Shown here: positions 27,258 to 36,140 of the stretch, in pieces | How the letters are laid out: each line of letters starts with the position of its first letter | Numbering within the stretch: position 1 is the stretch's first letter | NCBI RefSeq assembly: GCF_011601275.1 | Contig: NZ_JAAOLY010000018.1 | Location: forward strand, 1-64,000 | Length of the DNA stretch: 64,000 bases | Direction of reading: 5' to 3' | From: Janthinobacterium lividum | GTDB taxonomy: Bacteria; Pseudomonadota; Gammaproteobacteria; Burkholderiales; Burkholderiaceae_D | Notes under the pieces: generated by a model | Told to the model about the DNA's origin: nothing | Seen by the model: the letters and a program-made list of their open reading frames with translations, nothing else | Database searches by the model: none | Position numbers and translations under genes: made by a program

Positions 27258-27631
27258 CAAATCCCCCTGAGTTGCAGCGTGTGCAGCACGGCCACATCAA
27301 CTGGTGCAGTGGTTTCAACTGCCTTCACGGTGTAGCTGGCGCCGCCGAACAGCACCAGGTCAGCCGTGGTCGGCGCCAGCATTGACGCGCCGTTGCGTTG
27401 CAGCGGCGACAGCAGCATCTTCTGGTCGCCCGCCAGGATCAGCGTGCCGTCGATGTTCTCGGCCTCGTAGGCGATCTTCACGCCCGTACCTTCGTAGTCC
27501 GTGGTGATGGTGGGCGCCGCGCCCAGGTCCGGGTCGTATTCGCCGGTCACGACCTGGCGCAGCACCACGATGCCGCCCTTGCGGCGCAGGGAGGCGTCGG
27601 CGCGAGCAGCCGTCTTTGCGTAGTCGACCAT
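27257..27631 (-). CDS. Head-tail joining (stopper-like) protein
   Basis: The 124-aa protein is small, beta-rich and without named motifs (GGIVVLRQVVTGEYDPDLG; VLFGGASYTVKAVETTAPVD). Size, strand content and position in the connector block fit the head-completion stopper family. It overlaps both neighbours (TGATG type), so its translation is coupled. Confidence 0.7.
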   Translation of the reverse strand: MVDYAKTAARADASLRRKGGIVVLRQVVTGEYDPDLGAAPTITTDYEGTGVKIAYEAENIDGTLILAGDQKMLLSPLQRNGASMLAPTTADLVLFGGASYTVKAVETTAPVDVAVLHTLQLRGI

Positions 27632-28002
27632 CAGTCAGCCTTCAAATAGTCATGCGGCGGGGTCTTGCCGAAGCGGACTGCCTTGATGGCGGCCCTGCCG
27701 TCGATCAGCGCGCGCAGCACGCGATGCCAGCCGTCCATAATGAAGCCCTCTTGACTCAGAATCACCGGATGACGGGTATCAACGTCCAGCGCGCGCCGCA
27801 TGTGGTGTGCCATGCCGAACGGTGAGCCTTCTGGCGTCCAGACTTCGGTGCCGAGATAGATAGCCGCCAGTGGCAAGTCAAACGGCTCCAGGTCCTTGGA
27901 GCGAGCGATGAGGTTTGTGACCGTCCACACCTTGCCGTTATGGCTGTACGTATTCTCGTGGGCAGCGCAGCCCTCGATTTGCACCACCGGGAATGTACTC
28001 AT
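27631..28002 (-). CDS. ParB/sulfiredoxin-like fold protein in the connector block
   Basis: This 123-aa protein has the fold signature of ParB/Srx-like domains: DLPLAAIYL, then HPVILSQEGFIMDGWHRVLR and AIKAVRF. In that fold the G..D(G/R).HR block binds phosphate or nucleotide. ParB-like domains in phages can act as nucleases or CTPases; here the gene is small and lies among structural genes, so its role is unclear. The trailing phrase KTPPHDYLK is Pro-rich. Confidence 0.66.
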   Translation of the reverse strand: MSTFPVVQIEGCAAHENTYSHNGKVWTVTNLIARSKDLEPFDLPLAAIYLGTEVWTPEGSPFGMAHHMRRALDVDTRHPVILSQEGFIMDGWHRVLRALIDGRAAIKAVRFGKTPPHDYLKAD

Positions 28003-28514
28003 GCTCGTGTCACCTTGATCGAATTACCGCTGCCGGCTGAGCCGAAGTAAGGCGCCAGGAGCGCGTCCACGGCCACGAAGCGCTCGCGCGCGTCTGTGGT
28101 GTTCTGGAAGTACTCTGTTTCCAGTGGGCCGGTCTTGTCTTTTTTGATCGCGTTTGAGCCGGTGTCGAGGTCGGGCAGAAGATCCTCGCCGCCGCCGGCG
28201 CGCACGGCCAGGTCGATACAGGCATTGACGATGTCGAGCGGCACGATGGTGCCGGGCACGATGAAGCCGTCGACGGCCACGTTGTAGCGCGGCCAGTCCA
28301 GCGCCTGGCGCTGATACACGCGGCGTCCAGCCCAGCGCGTGCGGTAGGTGGCCATGAAGATCGTCGCCTTGCGCAGGGCGATTTCCTTATCAGCCTCAGC
28401 CAGCGACGCCCAAGCGGTCAGGCCCAAACTGGCGCAGCGCGTGTCTGATGCGGCAATGCTGGCATAGGATTCGGCGTCGGGCAGGCCGGCGCCGGTTTCA
28501 GTAATGATGGTCAT
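27999..28514 (-). CDS. Head-tail adaptor-like protein
   Basis: From ATG 28514, 171 aa: MTIITETGAGLPDAESYASI, ALRKATIFMATYRTRWAGRR and ALDWPR. These match a common phage family annotated by some databases as DnaT-like, but structurally expected to be the adaptor joining portal and connector. It overlaps both neighbours by 4 nt. I favour the adaptor role from order. Confidence 0.78.
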   Translation of the reverse strand: MTIITETGAGLPDAESYASIAASDTRCASLGLTAWASLAEADKEIALRKATIFMATYRTRWAGRRVYQRQALDWPRYNVAVDGFIVPGTIVPLDIVNACIDLAVRAGGGEDLLPDLDTGSNAIKKDKTGPLETEYFQNTTDARERFVAVDALLAPYFGSAGSGNSIKVTRA

Positions 28515-30193
28515 GTCACTTTTCCAACTAAGCGCCGCAACGCTGTCGCCAATGTGGGAACGAACGATGTCTCCATCGCCCACTCACTCGGGTGGCCTGC
28601 ATTGAATTTGTATGAATTCCCGTTCAAATCGGGTTTAAACAGATCAGTCGCTGGGGCCGCCAGCCCCCGCGATACCAACGCACTGAGGTCGAGCATTTGT
28701 GTCAAAGCGAGCGTGCCAGGTAATAGTCGCATTGCCTGGGCATTCACGTACCTCCGCTCCGCTTCCGGAGCAGCGCCAAAGGTTTCTATCGGGGTCCCGG
28801 TCCAACAAATTGGCGTGATCCCGTTCTGTGCACAGTAGTCGAGCATATCTGATGTACGAATCAGTTGGCTCTGTGATGCGCGGCGCGTATAAATCACATC
28901 GTTTTGCGAGTAAGGACTGTAAGTGATAACGTCCGGCCGCATTACGGTCATAAGGTTTCGCGCCTGCTTCCAGTACTGCATGGTGCTCTTGCCAGACCAT
29001 CCGCCATTGATTACCTGAATCGGCAACTCAGGAGACGATGCATCACACGCCGCCCGGTGGCCCCAAGCACTGACAGTGTCATTCATGTAAGTGCATTCGG
29101 TAATCGAATCGCCGATGTTCATGGTCGTGATTCCGCCATTCCTTGATTTGTATTGCACAAAAAACCATGGAATGATCGAGGCGACAGCAAGGCTGAAGCT
29201 ATCCGTCAGCGTTCCGACATTGTCGGAGAAGCTATATGCCGCTTGATAAACACGATACCGGAACGCAGCACGCTGTGCAGCATCAGCCTGGTATGAACCG
29301 CCAGCAGGGATGCTCATCCATGACCACTTATGCGTAGCGTCACCAGGCATATAGATGCGGACCAACAGCAGTGGCCGCATGCCGCCGTCAGCCCGGGGGA
29401 TCGATGATGTTGGCATCCAATCAGAAATCAAGAACGAAGGCAATGTCATACCTGACGGACCATCCACCGGTCGTTGATTGGGCAAGTTATCAACTTGCGC
29501 AAGTGGCAGCGTGCCGGTCGCAGCGCTGGCAAGATCGGTAACAATCGGCAGCGCTGACACGCCATCCCAGGCAGAGGTGCTTCTCCAAGTTACAGCATCC
29601 CAACCGTAATTATCAGTCTGAGAACGCAGCACGTTGTACTTCAACCCGCCAGCGATCGGCCGAAATGCATTGTCAGTCGTATCTGTAGATGCTGTTTCAG
29701 TTGCCGCCAACAATGCCTTGATGCCAGCGATCGGGCTGCCATTAATCTCAAAGCCTCCGATGATTAATCGCACTTGGTCGAAGTCTCCTTCCAGTTCCAT
29801 CTTGATGGATGCTGTGTTCGCGCCGGTAGCGCCATTATTGTTGTTGGGTGCGCCCGAGCCGTGGACTGGCGTGTTGTTGAGCGGCCCGCGAGTCAAAATC
29901 CTGGAAAGCTTCAAAACTGGCACCGAGGCCAGCAAAGGGATCGCGCCTCCCACTGCCGCATCCACGCTCCCCACAGAGCACGTCACCAGAAAGCGCTGCT
30001 CCCCCGCATACGGCCCGATAGGCGCCAGCGCACCCGCGCCGATAGCCCACGACTGCAGCGAATTCGTGCCACCCTGAACCGGATCGAGGCGGTAGACGAC
30101 ACCAGCCGTGCCGGCAGTACCGCTGACATTCAGGACTTGGCCCTCGGGCAGCGTGATGGTTTGCGGCGTGCCGCCGGCGGTAATGGTTGGCAT
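28511..30193 (-). CDS. SGNH/GDSL hydrolase with beta-rich N-terminus, in the head module
   Basis: The 560-aa protein has a beta-rich N-terminal half (about 1-350) and a C-terminal SGNH hydrolase domain. Its blocks are: block I MNIGDSITEC (Ser363), block II INGGWSGKST (Gly398), block III SQND (Asn431) and block V NAGHPSEWAM (His534). The usual catalytic Asp two or three residues before His appears as Asn531, so the triad may be changed. SGNH enzymes act on acetyl or other esters; in phages they often deacetylate surface sugars. The place between coat and connector genes, rather than near fibres, is odd and suggests a capsid decoration or a structural protein with an enzyme domain. It overlaps its neighbour by 4 nt. 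Confidence 0.8.
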   Translation of the reverse strand: MPTITAGGTPQTITLPEGQVLNVSGTAGTAGVVYRLDPVQGGTNSLQSWAIGAGALAPIGPYAGEQRFLVTCSVGSVDAAVGGAIPLLASVPVLKLSRILTRGPLNNTPVHGSGAPNNNNGATGANTASIKMELEGDFDQVRLIIGGFEINGSPIAGIKALLAATETASTDTTDNAFRPIAGGLKYNVLRSQTDNYGWDAVTWRSTSAWDGVSALPIVTDLASAATGTLPLAQVDNLPNQRPVDGPSGMTLPSFLISDWMPTSSIPRADGGMRPLLLVRIYMPGDATHKWSWMSIPAGGSYQADAAQRAAFRYRVYQAAYSFSDNVGTLTDSFSLAVASIIPWFFVQYKSRNGGITTMNIGDSITECTYMNDTVSAWGHRAACDASSPELPIQVINGGWSGKSTMQYWKQARNLMTVMRPDVITYSPYSQNDVIYTRRASQSQLIRTSDMLDYCAQNGITPICWTGTPIETFGAAPEAERRYVNAQAMRLLPGTLALTQMLDLSALVSRGLAAPATDLFKPDLNGNSYKFNAGHPSEWAMETSFVPTLATALRRLVGKVT

Positions 30194-30255
30194 GGTGACT
30201 TTCGGGGGTGCGGTTTATGAGGCGCTCCGGCATGCGGGGCGGTGATGGATAGGGA

Positions 30256-30630
30256 TTACGCCTTGGCTGCCTTCGGTGGCTTTTCGACCACGGCCGTAGC
30301 AGTGCCCGAGACAACTTGCGACTGTGCGGCAGCAGCGTCCTTGGCGGCCTGGAGGCTTGCCGCTTGGTCGCGCAAGCGCTGCGCTTCGACTTCGTTTGCC
30401 TGGGCCTGCTCGGCGATGCGATCCTTTTCGGCAGCCAGTTCACGCTCGCGCTCCAGCAGCTGATCACGCGCGGCCAACAACTCGGCCATCGTCGGCACGC
30501 GCTCGGTGGGCGCGCCCAGGTCTTGGTCGCCGTACAGCTCGTGCACGTCGGGGTTGTAATCGAACTTGTTGATAACGACGAACGGCCCCTGCGTGCGCAG
30601 GTCCGTCGATACAATTTTGAGGGTATCCAT
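30256..30630 (-). CDS. Coiled-coil protein of the head module
   Basis: The 124-aa protein begins MDTLKIVSTDLRTQGPFVVI, with a short N-terminal domain (PDVHELYGDQDL) and a long helical middle (LLAARDQLLERERELAAEKD) rich in Ala and Glu. It lies directly downstream of the coat gene. Proteins of this type with a basic Ala/Lys tail are frequent beside phage coat genes, where they may serve as head fibres or assembly factors. Function is not known. Confidence 0.65.
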   Translation of the reverse strand: MDTLKIVSTDLRTQGPFVVINKFDYNPDVHELYGDQDLGAPTERVPTMAELLAARDQLLERERELAAEKDRIAEQAQANEVEAQRLRDQAASLQAAKDAAAAQSQVVSGTATAVVEKPPKAAKA

Positions 30631-30702
30631 GGTGAATTCCTGGTGAGGCCCGGCAGCACCGCAGTGCCGGCCGGGCCGGGTTGATGATTGGCCCAGCAGC
30701 GC

Positions 30703-31872
30703 TTACGCGCCGATCAGAATGCCCATATGACGAGGTGCCACGGCCTTCACGCCCCAGGCCAAGTTGACCTCGTAGCGGACCTGGCGCTTCTGCTTGTAGA
30801 TGCAGAACTCGTAAGTAATGCCGGAAACCGGGTCGGTCACCATCATCACGTCATCGGCCGAGTCGCCTTCATCCGGCATGGCCGGCGCGCGGCAAGCCAG
30901 CTGGATGGCCGAGCGGTGGAAGAACATGTTGCGGGTGGTTGCCGCGATCACAGTAATCGCGGTGGCACCGACAATTGCCTTGCGCAGGCCCGGCTCGGCC
31001 AGCACGATAGTGCCGCCGTTCGAGGTGTCAGCGTCGCCAGCCGCCAGCAGGTATTTGTTGTCGGCATCGCCAGCGAACGCCACAATGTCGCCCGTGATGT
31101 AGGTGCCGGTACCAGCAGCAGCCAGGTTGATCACCGTGGCACCGACGGCATAGCCCGCAGCATTGGTGGTCGATGCAGCCGCAGTGCCGGCAGGGACAAG
31201 CGAGCGGATCTGGCCCGAGTTATGGATGTCCCAGCCCTCGACCTGGCCGATGATGCCGCGGCGGAGCAGTTCATCGCTGTTCGCTTCGTTCGCCTTGAAC
31301 AGGCCCGACTGCTTGCCGCGGATGTTCGAGATCGCGGACGAGCCCAGAACCATTTGACGGTCGGTCAGCGGCGCGCCATTGTCGTCCAGGATACGCAGCG
31401 GATTTGAGAAGTCGGTGAAGTCGGCGGCAGTGCCGAACGGGGTCACGTTGGCGGTACCGTAGGCACGCGAGGCGTAGATATGCAGCGCGGCCAGATCGGC
31501 CTCGACTTCATTGCCCAGCGTGCGCAGCGCCTGGGTAATGCGCTGCGCGTTGATATCGCCCAGCGTGCCGGCGTTGTTTAAGCCGCGATTTTCTTCGCCC
31601 GTGATGCCAAATGGCACCGAGCGCGCCTTCTGAATCGTCATGTCGACGTAGTTGATGGTCTGATTCGGCGTATCCGGAGCGTAAGCGCCTGGCATCAAAT
31701 CTTCGGCGACCATAGGGCCGACGGACGGCGAACGCACGGTTTCATTGATTGCCGCGCGCTCGGCATTGGAATCGCGCGAAACAGCGGGAATCATGCCGAT
31801 TTGTTCGCGCGAGATAACTTCCATCGCGTTGTAAATCGTTGGCAGCAAGCCATTCAGGGTAAGAGTGCCCAT
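30703..31872 (-). CDS. Major capsid protein (P22-like coat fold)
   Basis: Starting at ATG 31872 (MGTLTLNGLLPTIYNAMEVI), 389 aa. The start TLTLNGLLP.IY.A.EV and the middle VDMTIQKARSVPFGITGEEN are the usual P22-like coat blocks. DNGAPLTDRQMVLG and the C-terminal block FEFCIYKQKRQVRYEVNLAW-like (actual: EFCIYKQKRQVRYEVNLAW) are also found in that family. Scaffold precedes it and terminators lie around it. Length is close to P22 gp5 (430 aa). It should form the T-number shell with the scaffold at 32035. Confidence 0.93.
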   Translation of the reverse strand: MGTLTLNGLLPTIYNAMEVISREQIGMIPAVSRDSNAERAAINETVRSPSVGPMVAEDLMPGAYAPDTPNQTINYVDMTIQKARSVPFGITGEENRGLNNAGTLGDINAQRITQALRTLGNEVEADLAALHIYASRAYGTANVTPFGTAADFTDFSNPLRILDDNGAPLTDRQMVLGSSAISNIRGKQSGLFKANEANSDELLRRGIIGQVEGWDIHNSGQIRSLVPAGTAAASTTNAAGYAVGATVINLAAAGTGTYITGDIVAFAGDADNKYLLAAGDADTSNGGTIVLAEPGLRKAIVGATAITVIAATTRNMFFHRSAIQLACRAPAMPDEGDSADDVMMVTDPVSGITYEFCIYKQKRQVRYEVNLAWGVKAVAPRHMGILIGA

Positions 31873-31887
31873 TGTTGTAAAGCCTTT

Positions 31888-31918
31888 CAAAAATGAAGAA
31901 GGCCCGCGAAGGCGAGCC
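31888..31918 (-). terminator. Intrinsic terminator after the scaffold gene
   Basis: GGCCCGC (31901-31907) pairs across GAAG with GCGAGCC (31912-31918); on the minus strand a U-rich tail follows. It lies 16 bp before the coat start and would allow unequal expression of scaffold and coat. Confidence 0.7.
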
Positions 31919-32034
31919 ATTGAGGGGTGATTTGAGTTTTAGAACAGAGAGGCCATCCAGCCCAAAGCACCCCGTCGACATCCATCGAAAGGGTACGTAT
32001 AGAGCGTCAAGGCGACGCCCTGAATTGAGAATTT

Positions 32035-32844
32035 TTAACCGGCTACCGTTATGCCACTTTTCATTGCTGCGGCGCGATCTTGAACGCCCATCGACTCGAA
32101 TTGGGCGCGGGAGATTTGCTTGGCGCCTGCGCCGCCGCCATTGCCGCCTTGGGCGCCACTACCAGATGCGCCGGAGCCTTTCAGGATCTGGTCCTTGAAA
32201 GGGCAAGCTTGCACCAGCTGCGCCAAGCCTTCATCGAAATCAGCGACCTCACCCGGGCGGGTCGGCGAGAAAATCTTGTTGCCGGCAGCGTCGTAGGGCA
32301 CCATCTTGCCGTCCTCGACCTTGAAATGGCTGCCGAAATAGGCTTTTGCCATCTCGGTCGGGATAGCCAGGCGGCTCGGGTGCTTGTCGTCGGTCAGCAG
32401 CTTCGAACTGGCGAAGCCGCCGCCGATCATGTGGGTGTTCAATTCGTTGGTGCGCTTATCCAGCTGCGCGGTCAATTCCTGCAACTGCGTGGCGCTCGCC
32501 TTGGCTTGGGCGGCGACTTGCTCTTGCGCGGTCTTGGCGGCGGCATCCTGGATTTCCTTGACCTGGGCGGCCGTCTTCAGTTCGCCGGAACTGAGGCTCT
32601 TGACCGTATTCAGGGCGGCCAATGCAGCCACGCCGTCTTCGATGCCTTCGAAGGTCTTCAACTTGGCCTCTGCAGCCTCCTTCGCCTCGCGGTGCGTCTT
32701 GGCCTCGCCGTTCAGGCGGGTAATCGTGCCCAGCGTAGTGTCCGCGTCGAATGGCGCTTCGGTACCGTTCGGGTGAATGAAAATCGGCAGCTTTTTCTCG
32801 CCGTCGATAGCAATGGTTCCGTCTGCGTTGAATTTGAATGGCAT
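32035..32844 (-). CDS. Scaffold protein (DUF6651-like)
   Basis: The 269-aa protein begins MPFKFNADGTIAIDGEKKLP with a short N-terminal domain. A long Ala/Gln/Lys coiled coil follows (about 60-140), as expected for head scaffolds. A C-terminal domain (GGFASSKLLTDDKHPSRLAI) and a Gly/Ser-rich linker end the protein. Place upstream of coat and the domain layout support the call; I recognise similarity to DUF6651 proteins in other phages. It guides coat assembly and leaves the shell before packaging. Confidence 0.85.
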   Translation of the reverse strand: MPFKFNADGTIAIDGEKKLPIFIHPNGTEAPFDADTTLGTITRLNGEAKTHREAKEAAEAKLKTFEGIEDGVAALAALNTVKSLSSGELKTAAQVKEIQDAAAKTAQEQVAAQAKASATQLQELTAQLDKRTNELNTHMIGGGFASSKLLTDDKHPSRLAIPTEMAKAYFGSHFKVEDGKMVPYDAAGNKIFSPTRPGEVADFDEGLAQLVQACPFKDQILKGSGASGSGAQGGNGGGAGAKQISRAQFESMGVQDRAAAMKSGITVAG

Positions 32845-32916
32845 GGTCGTTCTTTCCGGGCATCCGCCCTATTAATGGCCTTCCGGCCGTGCACCGCGTC
32901 GCGTCCGCTTGCGGCA

Positions 32917-32941
32917 ATAAAAAACCGCCTCAAGGGCGGTC
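32917..32941 (-). terminator. Intrinsic terminator upstream of the scaffold gene
   Basis: ACCGCC (32924-32929) pairs with GGCGGT (32935-32940); on the minus strand it is followed by UUUUUUAUUG. It isolates the accessory gene at 32993 from the scaffold-coat unit. Confidence 0.8.
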
Positions 32942-32992
32942 TGAAATGGTCATAAAAAGCCCGCAGGAACGGGGCAATAAATTAAATTAAAA

Positions 32993-33595
32993 TCAATACA
33001 ATTTCGATGCAGCAATTTGATCGTTTATGGACTTCCACGCGTGGGAGGGCAGATTGCCCTCACTAATGTAGGAGCAGCGCGGCGACTTTGTTCGGAACAA
33101 GTCCGCGTGACCACTGATTATTGGACTTTTAAGCCATTTTTTGGATGCCCTCATAAGCACGATGACTGCACCCCGTCGTGCTGCCGCCTCAGCCAATTCC
33201 ATCATCAGAAGCTGGCTTGGTAAGCGAACGGTATCGTGATATTTATTGCTAGCCCATGGGTTAATTTGCAATGCAGCAATATTTGATGCTACCTTCTTGG
33301 CACCATGAATACTGCAAAGTTGCCGCAAACGCGGCTGCCACCAATTCCGCATCCCGGCTGGCGCGTCCTCATGTAGTCCTGAGAGCGGCCAACCATCCGC
33401 CCGGAAATGGTGATCATTCTCTGATGAGTTTTTATCGTACCCTGGATTGGCAAGCAGTAACACAACCGGACTCGTGTGGATATTGCCCTCGTATGGGCAC
33501 GGCCCAAGGCTCATCTGCAAATGGTGCTCAGGTTTCGCTTTCAAGTTGTACTTCTCTACAGCAGCCGTATCAGCGGCGATTATTTGCTCAATCAA
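32993..33595 (-). CDS. Accessory protein, possibly uracil-DNA-glycosylase-like
   Basis: The 200-aa protein starts at a TTG (33595); a TAA 15 nt upstream in frame rules out a longer version, and the ribosome-binding site is weak. Residues 41-54 read SPVVLLLANPGYDK, followed by RNWWQPRLRQL and ALQINPWAS. This is like a family of uncharacterised proteins with an APVVLL.LNPGF motif that may have a UDG-like fold (the N-P-G loop standing where UDG has its water-activating loop). The gene interrupts the head module between the minor head and scaffold genes and is more AT-rich, so I see it as a late-expressed moron. No catalytic role is proven. Confidence 0.6.
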   Translation of the reverse strand: MIEQIIAADTAAVEKYNLKAKPEHHLQMSLGPCPYEGNIHTSPVVLLLANPGYDKNSSENDHHFRADGWPLSGLHEDAPAGMRNWWQPRLRQLCSIHGAKKVASNIAALQINPWASNKYHDTVRLPSQLLMMELAEAAARRGAVIVLMRASKKWLKSPIISGHADLFRTKSPRCSYISEGNLPSHAWKSINDQIAASKLY

Positions 33596-33669
33596 TTTAG
33601 ATCCGTTTTATCTTGAATCAATTCAGTCAAGGATAGACTCCGAATTGATGGTTAAAAACACATCTTAAC

Positions 33670-34758
33670 TTATCGAGAATACTTCGCCTGCAATTCATCC
33701 AGCGTCAACTTCCGCCCCTTGAGGTTCATCAGGTCATTCAGCGTGATCTTCCCGGCCTCGTACATCTCGGCACGGCCTGGCCCCAAGTACTCTGCCCGCC
33801 AGGCCTTGTCCTTGCTGGCAAGGAAGCTGGCAAAGTTCATCTTGCTGCTGACCGCCCCGCCATCGCTGGGGCGCGTGCTGTCGCCCGGCTCGTCCAGCTC
33901 GATACCCAGGTCCTTGAAAGACTTGGTGCGCGTGCTGAGCACGCATCGGCAGCTGAAATGGATGGCGCCCGGTCCACCCGCCCACTCGTGGGTGTGGTTG
34001 ATCGGCTCTTGGTCGTCCAGCGAGTACTCGTGCAGATCGCGCATGGCGCACAGCAGGCAGGTGTGCGAATCCAGCGTCGACAGCCAGACCAGGCATTCAA
34101 TCAGGTCCGCATTCTGCTGGAACGACGCCAAGCGCGCCGCATTGGCCACGGCCTGCACTGAACTGTGTACCAGCGCGCGGGCATTCGCCTCGGACGTCTT
34201 CAGGATGCCGGGCATAATCTCCGTATCGCCGCCGGCGGCCTTGGAACTGGTGCCGATGACGCGCGCCACGATCTGCGAAGTCGTCTCGCCCTGTGCAGCA
34301 CCGAGACGCACCTGGTCAGCGAACTTGAACTGCGTGGCCAGCTCCTGGCGCTTCCACCAATTGGCTGACGAGGCGCCCTTGATCAGGGTATCGCCGACCA
34401 GCTTTTCGAGGTAGGTCGCCGGCGGCAACTTCGCGCCCAGCTCAATCTTGAGACCCTGTGTCAGCACCTTGGCCGTGTAATCCGCCTCGATGCGTGTCAT
34501 GCCCAGCAAGTTGCGCATGGCTTCCGCTTCGATGCCGCTGTAATGCGAGGAAATCACGGCATTCGATTCGCGCAGCAGCGCGGCCATCCGCTGCTTGCCA
34601 TAACTCGACACCTCCCCCTCGCCCAGCTTGGCGACCAACTCCTTCGACATATCGCTCATCAGCGACACGATCTTGCCCTGCACGTCCGCCGAAAAGCGCA
34701 GCAGGTTCAGGGAATGCACGAGGAACATCTCGGCAATCCACTCTTCAAGGGCACCCAT
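33670..34758 (-). CDS. Minor head protein (SPP1 gp7/Mu F-like)
   Basis: The 362-aa protein follows the portal without a gap. An N-terminal helical part is followed by the SPP1-gp7 family block: SEANARALVHSSVQAVANAA, then WLSTLDSHTCLLCAMRDLH and IHFSCRCVLSTR. The four cysteines (CLLC and CRC) resemble a zinc-binding site found in this family. These proteins sit inside the head and may travel with DNA. C-terminal helix: LTLDELQAKY. Confidence 0.92.
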   Translation of the reverse strand: MGALEEWIAEMFLVHSLNLLRFSADVQGKIVSLMSDMSKELVAKLGEGEVSSYGKQRMAALLRESNAVISSHYSGIEAEAMRNLLGMTRIEADYTAKVLTQGLKIELGAKLPPATYLEKLVGDTLIKGASSANWWKRQELATQFKFADQVRLGAAQGETTSQIVARVIGTSSKAAGGDTEIMPGILKTSEANARALVHSSVQAVANAARLASFQQNADLIECLVWLSTLDSHTCLLCAMRDLHEYSLDDQEPINHTHEWAGGPGAIHFSCRCVLSTRTKSFKDLGIELDEPGDSTRPSDGGAVSSKMNFASFLASKDKAWRAEYLGPGRAEMYEAGKITLNDLMNLKGRKLTLDELQAKYSR

Positions 34759-36126
34759 TTATGCCCCCATCAGGTCAGGCGGGGCCGACCGGATGCGCTC
34801 CTGCTCCGCCTCCCAGTTCAAGTCCGGCGACAGGATGCCGCGGCGCTGCAACTCGTTGAAGTAGGTTTCGCCAGAGATTTTGCCGCTGGCTGCGCTCTTG
34901 AACAGCAACTCCGCACTGGCCTCGGCCAGCGACGCGGCGCCGAAGTCTTTGAAAATGGTAATGTGGCCGCCTTCGGCCTCCCCCACCCATTCAGCCATGA
35001 ACTGCAGCGCCTGGTCGCCGGCATCCTCGACGTTGCCCGCGATCTTCTGCAACGCGCAGGCGCCCTGCTCGTTATCAGCCAGGGTTTGCGATTCGGTCAC
35101 GTTGCCCGGCTTGATCACCAGCAGTTCGGCGCCAGCCTGGCGCATGCGGTCTTCCAGGTCAAGGATCGACAGGCGGCCCGCTTCGATAGCCTTGCCTCCG
35201 TGCTCCACGAATTTCAGATCGCCTTCTGGCGCTTCCGTTTTCACCGCGCTGCCGGCGCCGACGGTAATGCCGCCCTCGCCCAGCATCTTGGCGAACAGGA
35301 TCGGCACGCGCGCTACGTGCAGGATGTTCTGCTGGTCGCTCTTGCTCTGCCAGTGCTCCACGTTGCTGTGCGCTAGTTCCAACAGCGGCGGCGTGGCCTG
35401 CATATAGCCCAGGCGCTTGCCGTAGACCGGCACGAAGGGAATTATCTCCAGCGTGGTGACACCTTCCTCGTACAGCTCCCATTCCTTCTTGCTGCCGGCT
35501 TCGCGCTGACGCCAAGTCTGCCAGGTGCCGCGCCCCAAGACGCGGACCTGCTCGACTTCCTTGGTATCGAAGTCGCCATTCGGCTCGGACACGCTTTCTA
35601 GAAGCCGAAGCTGTGTCAGCCCGTTGAGACTGGTCGCGTTCTTGGGCAGCCAGCCCAGGACGTTCTGCACGTGCACCTGGACGAAGTACGGGCGCACGCC
35701 AGCGGCCTGCTCGTCGGCCTTCGTGACCAGGTTGCCAGCCTTGGGAAAGTCGACCAGGATGCCGGCGAAGCCGTAGCCCATCGCCTCCTGGGTGATCTCC
35801 GACAGGAAGCTATGCAAGTCGCGGCCGGAAAGGTCGACATTTTGAAGCCACGGTTTTAGCCGCTCCGGCACGTCCTCACCCAGCGTCACCGGCTTGCTGA
35901 ACGGCTTGGCCGACAGCACGTCGATGGTGCGGGCGTAGGCTGGAAACAACGTGGCCACGGCCAGGCGCAGGTCGTAGCTTCCGGCGTCCTCGCCTGGCCA
36001 TTGCGGCAGATACTTCTTGCCAGCCGCTCGCATGGTCTTCGTGCCGCCCAACAGCGCGGCAATCAGCGCGCAGTCCTCGTTCAGCTTCGCGGCTTCAGCT
36101 GATTGTTTGCGTACGGCATCGGTCAT
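34759..36126 (-). CDS. Portal protein (DUF4055 family)
   Basis: The 455-aa protein shows the DUF4055 portal signature: KYLPQWPGEDAGSYDLRLAV near the start, then VDLSGRDLHSFLSEITQEAM, then GILVDFPKAGN. Further blocks are PLLELAHSNVEHWQSKSDQQ and HVARVPILFAKMLG. It sits between TerL and the minor head protein, the standard portal place, and forms the dodecameric DNA entry ring. The stop touches the start of the next gene. Confidence 0.95.
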   Translation of the reverse strand: MTDAVRKQSAEAAKLNEDCALIAALLGGTKTMRAAGKKYLPQWPGEDAGSYDLRLAVATLFPAYARTIDVLSAKPFSKPVTLGEDVPERLKPWLQNVDLSGRDLHSFLSEITQEAMGYGFAGILVDFPKAGNLVTKADEQAAGVRPYFVQVHVQNVLGWLPKNATSLNGLTQLRLLESVSEPNGDFDTKEVEQVRVLGRGTWQTWRQREAGSKKEWELYEEGVTTLEIIPFVPVYGKRLGYMQATPPLLELAHSNVEHWQSKSDQQNILHVARVPILFAKMLGEGGITVGAGSAVKTEAPEGDLKFVEHGGKAIEAGRLSILDLEDRMRQAGAELLVIKPGNVTESQTLADNEQGACALQKIAGNVEDAGDQALQFMAEWVGEAEGGHITIFKDFGAASLAEASAELLFKSAASGKISGETYFNELQRRGILSPDLNWEAEQERIRSAPPDLMGA

Positions 36127-36140
36127 GGAAATCCTTGTTG

